Below, piece by piece: positions 61,103 to 64,000 of a stretch of 64,000 nucleotides of DNA; the first letter of the stretch is position 1; the number at the start of each line of letters is the position of its first letter. Location of the stretch: NCBI RefSeq assembly GCF_900114475.1, contig NZ_FOTE01000001.1:223753-287752 (forward strand), given 5' to 3'. This DNA comes from Paenibacillus sp. 1_12 (GTDB taxonomy: Bacteria > Bacillota > Bacilli > Paenibacillales > NBRC-103111). A program made the position numbers and the translations under genes. The notes under the pieces were generated by a model. It was not told where the DNA came from. It ran no database searches and worked only from the letters and a program-made list of their open reading frames with translations.

Positions 61103-62578
61103 ATGACTTTAGCCATCAAAGCAAGGAAGAAAAAGAGGACCCTGGCAGCAGCCGATAGTTCCCACAAAAAGCTTAGAAGAAAGCTCAGACTAAGAAGAAA
61201 AAAACACAGAATCAAAACCAGACTGAAAGGGAAGTTAAAGTTAAGAAAGTTAAAACGAAGAGGCAAGCTGAGATTGAAACGGAGAAACAAGCTCAAACGT
61301 AGATCGAAACGCAGAGCTATCAGAAGAAAGAAATGGAAGCTATCCAGAAAAAACAGTAAGTTCAAGAATAAACGAAGAAAGGCTAGAAGAAAAAAACGTT
61401 CACCTGTACCTTCTCAGGCGGCTGTTGTAGAAGCAACCCCACCAGCTGCAGCCCCCACTGATGGACCCGGAAATGCACCAGGCATTAACTTGATCGGTTT
61501 TATCCACGCGGAAATTGGACTTGGGGAATCCGCACGCTTGGCAGCAAGAGCTATTCAAACCACCGATATCCCATTTGGTATTATTGACTTCCCCCTAAAT
61601 GTCGCCAATCGTATGGATGACATGACATGGGCTCATAAAGAAATACAGCATCCGGCTTTCAATACGAATATTCTTCATATGAATGGTGATTCCCTTCTGC
61701 ATGCACAAATGCATTTTGGCGAGGGGTTATTTCAAGGTCGCCACAACATCGGATTCTGGCATTGGGAGCTCCCTGACTTCCCAGACGAGAACCTGCCAGG
61801 ATTTGATCTGGTCAATGAGGTTTGGGTACCGACCAGCTTTGTACACGAATCCGTATCCAAAAAATCTCCAGTGCCTGTTATCCGCATCCCGCATGGAATT
61901 CATGTTGAGGTTTCACCTGAGATTAACCGTAACACATTCGGACTACCGGATAATCAATTCCTCTTCTATATGATGTATGATGTGCAGAGCCATACAGCAC
62001 GAAAGAATCCGCAAGCCGTCATCGAAGCGTTCAAGCTTGCTTTTGAAATGAATAATCCTAATGTGGGACTTGTCCTAAAAATTAATAATATGAGCTTTCA
62101 ACCTTCAGATCTAGAGGGACTGCGAGAGCTCGTTAGCGGACACAGCAATATCTATATCATCGACCGTATTTTATCCCGTGTGGAAGTCAATTCCCTTCTT
62201 CAATGTACAGATTGCTTCGTTTCCCTGCATCGTTCGGAAGGTTTCGGACTCGGTCTAGCGGAAGCGATGTATTTGGGAAAACCGGTCGTTGCAACGAACT
62301 GGTCAGGTAATACTGACTTTATGAATCCAACCAACTCCTGTCCTGTTAATTACCAGCTTGTACAGGTTGGCCAGGACTGGGGACCATATAAAGCTTATCA
62401 AACGTGGGCAGAACCGGATGTTCACCATGCCGCCCAGCTCATGCATAATCTCGTCAACAATGCCGAATGGCGCCAATCGATAGCTGCTAACGGTCAACAA
62501 ACTATTCGTAACGAATATTCTCCGCAAGTGGTAGGAAAAATGATTAAAGAGCGTCTGAGAAATCTCGGATTAATTTAA
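61103..62578 (+). CDS. GT4-type glycosyltransferase with very long Lys/Arg tail
   Basis: The start ATG 61103 follows AAAGGGTGA; about 491 residues. In the first 100 residues 57 are Lys or Arg and only one is acidic, forming an uninterrupted polycationic tail (for example KLRRKLRLRRKKHRIKTRLK). A Pro/Ala linker (about 101-125) leads to a GT-B domain with GFIHAEIGLGESARLAARAI and the GT4 donor motif HRSEGFGLGLAEAMYLGKPV. It lacks glycine tetrads. It is divergent from the main operon and is the gene nearest the collagen-like protein on that strand. Confidence 0.88.
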   Translation: MTLAIKARKKKRTLAAADSSHKKLRRKLRLRRKKHRIKTRLKGKLKLRKLKRRGKLRLKRRNKLKRRSKRRAIRRKKWKLSRKNSKFKNKRRKARRKKRSPVPSQAAVVEATPPAAAPTDGPGNAPGINLIGFIHAEIGLGESARLAARAIQTTDIPFGIIDFPLNVANRMDDMTWAHKEIQHPAFNTNILHMNGDSLLHAQMHFGEGLFQGRHNIGFWHWELPDFPDENLPGFDLVNEVWVPTSFVHESVSKKSPVPVIRIPHGIHVEVSPEINRNTFGLPDNQFLFYMMYDVQSHTARKNPQAVIEAFKLAFEMNNPNVGLVLKINNMSFQPSDLEGLRELVSGHSNIYIIDRILSRVEVNSLLQCTDCFVSLHRSEGFGLGLAEAMYLGKPVVATNWSGNTDFMNPTNSCPVNYQLVQVGQDWGPYKAYQTWAEPDVHHAAQLMHNLVNNAEWRQSIAANGQQTIRNEYSPQVVGKMIKERLRNLGLI

Positions 62579-62626
62579 TTACCTAAAAATGTAGGAATAC
62601 CCTCGGGTAATGCCCGAACATGTCCC

Positions 62627-62664
62627 CCTCCCGCTGCATTTACTATTATATGCTAAGCGGGAGG
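62627..62664 (+). promoter_or_regulatory. Hairpin touching the ribosome site of the next gene, with sigma-K-like -10
   Basis: CCTCCCGCT (62627-62635) pairs perfectly with AGCGGGAGG (62656-62664), with inner GCAT/ATGC, and the right arm overlaps the start of GGAGGAGGTGA. CATTTACTA (62637-62645) inside the loop resembles a sigma-K -10 with ACA about 17 bases upstream. Confidence 0.45.
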
Positions 62665-62676
62665 AGGTGAATTACC

Positions 62677-63051
62677 ATGGCAGTAACTGTATACTCCACT
62701 GGCTCTGTTTCTCACAGATTATTTACAGGTAACCATATTCGTGTAAACATCGATAACAGGACCAACGCCATTCAAACGTTCCGTGCCTTATTGTGGAACA
62801 CATCGAACGGGCTCAGCCCCAAGGTTCTACTTGCTGAGGAGCTCGCAACTGTTGGAGCCAACGGCGCCGTCAATTTTCGATTGACGGCAAGTGCTCATGC
62901 GGACAATGCATTCGAAGTTGAAGTACGTTTGTCTGATATCCACATGACTGTGGTGTTGGATGACGGAACTGGCGGTTTGGATTTTGACGGTAAGCTCCCT
63001 ATTCTTCCTGGAGAATTCTTCATCCAGTTCGATCCAAACGGAAGCGTGTAA
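62677..63051 (+). CDS. Small beta-rich protein of the spore-surface locus, function unknown
   Basis: 124 residues after a very strong GGAGGAGGTGA. No signal peptide. The sequence alternates hydrophobic and polar residues (HIRVNIDNRT, FRALLWNTSNG, EVEVRLSDIHMTVVLDDG) as in a beta sandwich and ends in FFIQFDPNGSV. A terminator follows. Its position between a spore-type glycosyltransferase and a BclB-like gene suggests a spore surface structural protein; no family recognised. Confidence 0.75.
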   Translation: MAVTVYSTGSVSHRLFTGNHIRVNIDNRTNAIQTFRALLWNTSNGLSPKVLLAEELATVGANGAVNFRLTASAHADNAFEVEVRLSDIHMTVVLDDGTGGLDFDGKLPILPGEFFIQFDPNGSV

Positions 63052-63060
63052 AATGAGATG

Positions 63061-63089
63061 AATGGCCGCCACATGGCGGTCATTTTTTT
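63061..63089 (+). terminator. Intrinsic terminator of the small beta-rich gene
   Basis: ATGGCCGCC / GGCGGTCAT stem with ACAT loop and seven T. Confidence 0.9.
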
Positions 63090-63100
63090 GTTCATACAAC

Positions 63101-63128
63101 AAAAAAGAACAAGCAGTGATGCTTGTTC
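63101..63128 (-). terminator. Intrinsic terminator of the BclB-like gene
   Basis: GAACAAGCA / TGCTTGTTC perfect stem followed by TTTTTT on the minus strand. Confidence 0.88.
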
Positions 63129-63203
63129 GAAGAAAAACACATTATTCATTTAGCTTTGCATAATAGCTTATATTAGTCCTTACAAAATTTGAATCCTCCG
63201 TAG

Positions 63204-64000
63204 TTAATTGATCGTTAAACCAGCACTTGCATAGCCAGTCAACGTAGCCAAAGCTCCTCCTGTCATGGAAAACACCAGCAATAGACGTGTCTGTGAAGTT
63301 ACCGGAATGTTCAATCCAGTAGTAATTCCGTTACTAATTTGACCAATAGAGATTAGTGCATTGTAAGGTGGAGCCAGCGTTACAACAGCACCTACAACTG
63401 GTGAAAAAATGTTATTAGGTGTAGAAGAACTGTATAATTGTGCCGTGACGGTAGTTGATCCTAGAAGCGTTACGACTACTGAAACGCTGAAAAAAGCGGT
63501 AATGGATGTGATCGTACCAGCACGAGGCACTGAAAAAGCAAAGTTATTAAGCGCAGTAACATCAATAGTTCCACCTAAAAGACTAACACTGGTAGCAGAG
63601 CTGCCGAATCCAACTACGCTGCCTAAACCTACAAGTCCACCCGCTATAGTGGTCATAACAATTGGAGCACCTGATGCAAATGGAATGATTGCACCAGTTC
63701 CTGGAATTCCTGTAGCTCCTTGGGCTCCTGTAGCTCCTTGCGCTCCTGTATCCCCTTGTGCCCCTGTAGCTCCTTGGGCTCCTGTAGCTCCTTGCGCTCC
63801 CGTAGCTCCTTGCGCTCCTGTAGCTCCTTGCGCTCCCGTAGTTCCTTGTGGGCCTGCTGCTCCTTGTGCTCCTGCATCCCCTTGAGCTCCTGTAGCACCT
63901 TGAGCTCCCGTAGCTCCTTGTGGGCCTGCTGCTCCTTGGGCTCCCGTTGTTCCTTGTGGGCCTGCTGCCCCTTGGGCTCCAGTATCCCCTTGTGCTCCTG
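63204..64000 (-). CDS. Collagen-like exosporium protein with BclB-type C-terminal domain, 5' end outside the window
   Basis: The frame is open without a stop from the window edge to 63204, so an internal ATG at 63656 is not the start. The visible N-terminal part is collagen-like Gly-X-Y, mainly GAQGAT with GPQ, GDT and GTT variants, about 38 triplets. Then [15 protein letters not shown] leads into a C-terminal domain with [28 protein letters not shown] and [15 protein letters not shown], the signature of the BclB exosporium glycoprotein family. Thr-rich Gly-X-Thr triplets are usual O-glycan sites. It is the likely acceptor for the neighbouring glycosyltransferases. Confidence 0.9.
   Translation of the reverse strand, partial: GAQGDTGAQGAAGPQGTTGAQGAAGPQGATGAQGATGAQGDAGAQGAAGPQGTTGAQGATGAQGATGAQGATGAQGATGAQGDTGAQGATGAQGATGIPGTGAIIPFASGAPIVMTTIAGGLVGLGSVVGFGSSATSVSLLGGTIDVTALNNFAFSVPRAGTITSITAFFSVSVVVTLLGSTTVTAQLYSSSTPNNIFSPVVGAVVTLAPPYNALISIGQISNGITTGLNIPVTSQTRLLLVFSMTGGALATLTGYASAGLTIN

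Noticed and set aside
50974..63051. Capsule or vegetative exopolysaccharide cluster
   Set aside because: No flippase, polymerase, Wzz/Wze or sugar-nucleotide synthesis genes are present; CgeB-like enzymes and a BclB protein point to spore-surface protein glycosylation.
63409..63885. Open frame of 158 codons rich in Pro-Ala-Cys on the plus strand
   Set aside because: It is the complement of the collagen-like repeat and the BclB domain, which are well supported on the minus strand.
63653..63898. Minus-strand frame with Lys-Glu-Leu-Gln repeats
   Set aside because: It is a second frame of the collagen repeat DNA; the Gly-X-Y frame runs unbroken into a known C-terminal domain.
63711..64000. Possible CRISPR or non-coding repeat array
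   Set aside because: The repeats are continuous codon-level Gly-X-Y units with no spacers.

Overview
The window looks like a chromosomal segment of a spore-forming, Gram-positive Bacillota bacterium of the Paenibacillus type. The signs are the gerM-rph-rdgB order known from Bacillus, sspH and gerE sporulation genes, S-layer-homology surface proteins, a TnrA/GlnR-like nitrogen regulator with a matching DNA box, strong AGGAGG-type ribosome binding sites with frequent TTG/GTG starts, and a spore-surface glycosylation locus ending in a collagen-like BclB-type protein. The species is inferred, not proven.

Layout. 1-3.7 kb: housekeeping (rdgB partial, rph, gerM on minus; diguanylate cyclase and pgpA on plus). 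4-6.4 kb: minus operon of methyltransferase, metallo-hydrolase and an AlkZ-related protein. 6.7-11 kb: plus genes for a ROK protein, a true formylglycine-generating enzyme and a Na+/H+ antiporter. 11.3-17.6 kb: two overlapping DndB-like DGQHR genes, then a DNA-repair island with LigD-type polymerase, Ku, ATP-dependent ligase and endonuclease IV. 18-21.7 kb: carbohydrate operon (cupin, Gfo/Idh/MocA, GH31). 22.2 kb: sspH, apparently with an ATT start codon. 23.1-26.9 kb: a compact export/oxidation cassette in which tatA, a secreted RidA and a Tat-dependent FAD amine oxidase diverge from a short TnrA-like regulator and tatC, with a perfect TGTNA-N7-TNACA box between them. 27-41.5 kb: gerE, GDPD, LacI regulator, ECF sigma/anti-sigma with a deacetylase, polysaccharide lyase-like and alcohol dehydrogenase genes, mscL with a zinc ribbon, ycnI with a two-component system, and a class III nucleotide cyclase.

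41.6-50.8 kb: a surface operon of two SLH proteins and two very large secreted proteins. 51-63 kb: the most interesting region. An apparently single minus-strand operon of eleven genes encodes seven glycosyltransferases, three small helical proteins and one small basic protein; a further glycosyltransferase is divergent. Four of the glycosyltransferases and the small basic protein share an N-terminal module: a lysine/arginine-rich disordered-looking tail followed by aromatic-x-x-Gly tetrads, in most cases exactly six glycines spaced four residues apart. A fifth enzyme has a nearly pure Lys/Arg tail of about 95 residues. The locus ends beside a collagen-like (Gly-Ala-Gln/Thr) BclB-type exosporium protein, the obvious candidate acceptor. 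The shared module, and the enzyme-free copy of it, suggest a tethered or self-assembling spore glycosylation machine; I do not recognise a published description of it.

No rRNA, tRNA, CRISPR array, insertion sequence or prophage was seen. A 97-bp structured intergenic repeat occurs twice in opposite orientation.
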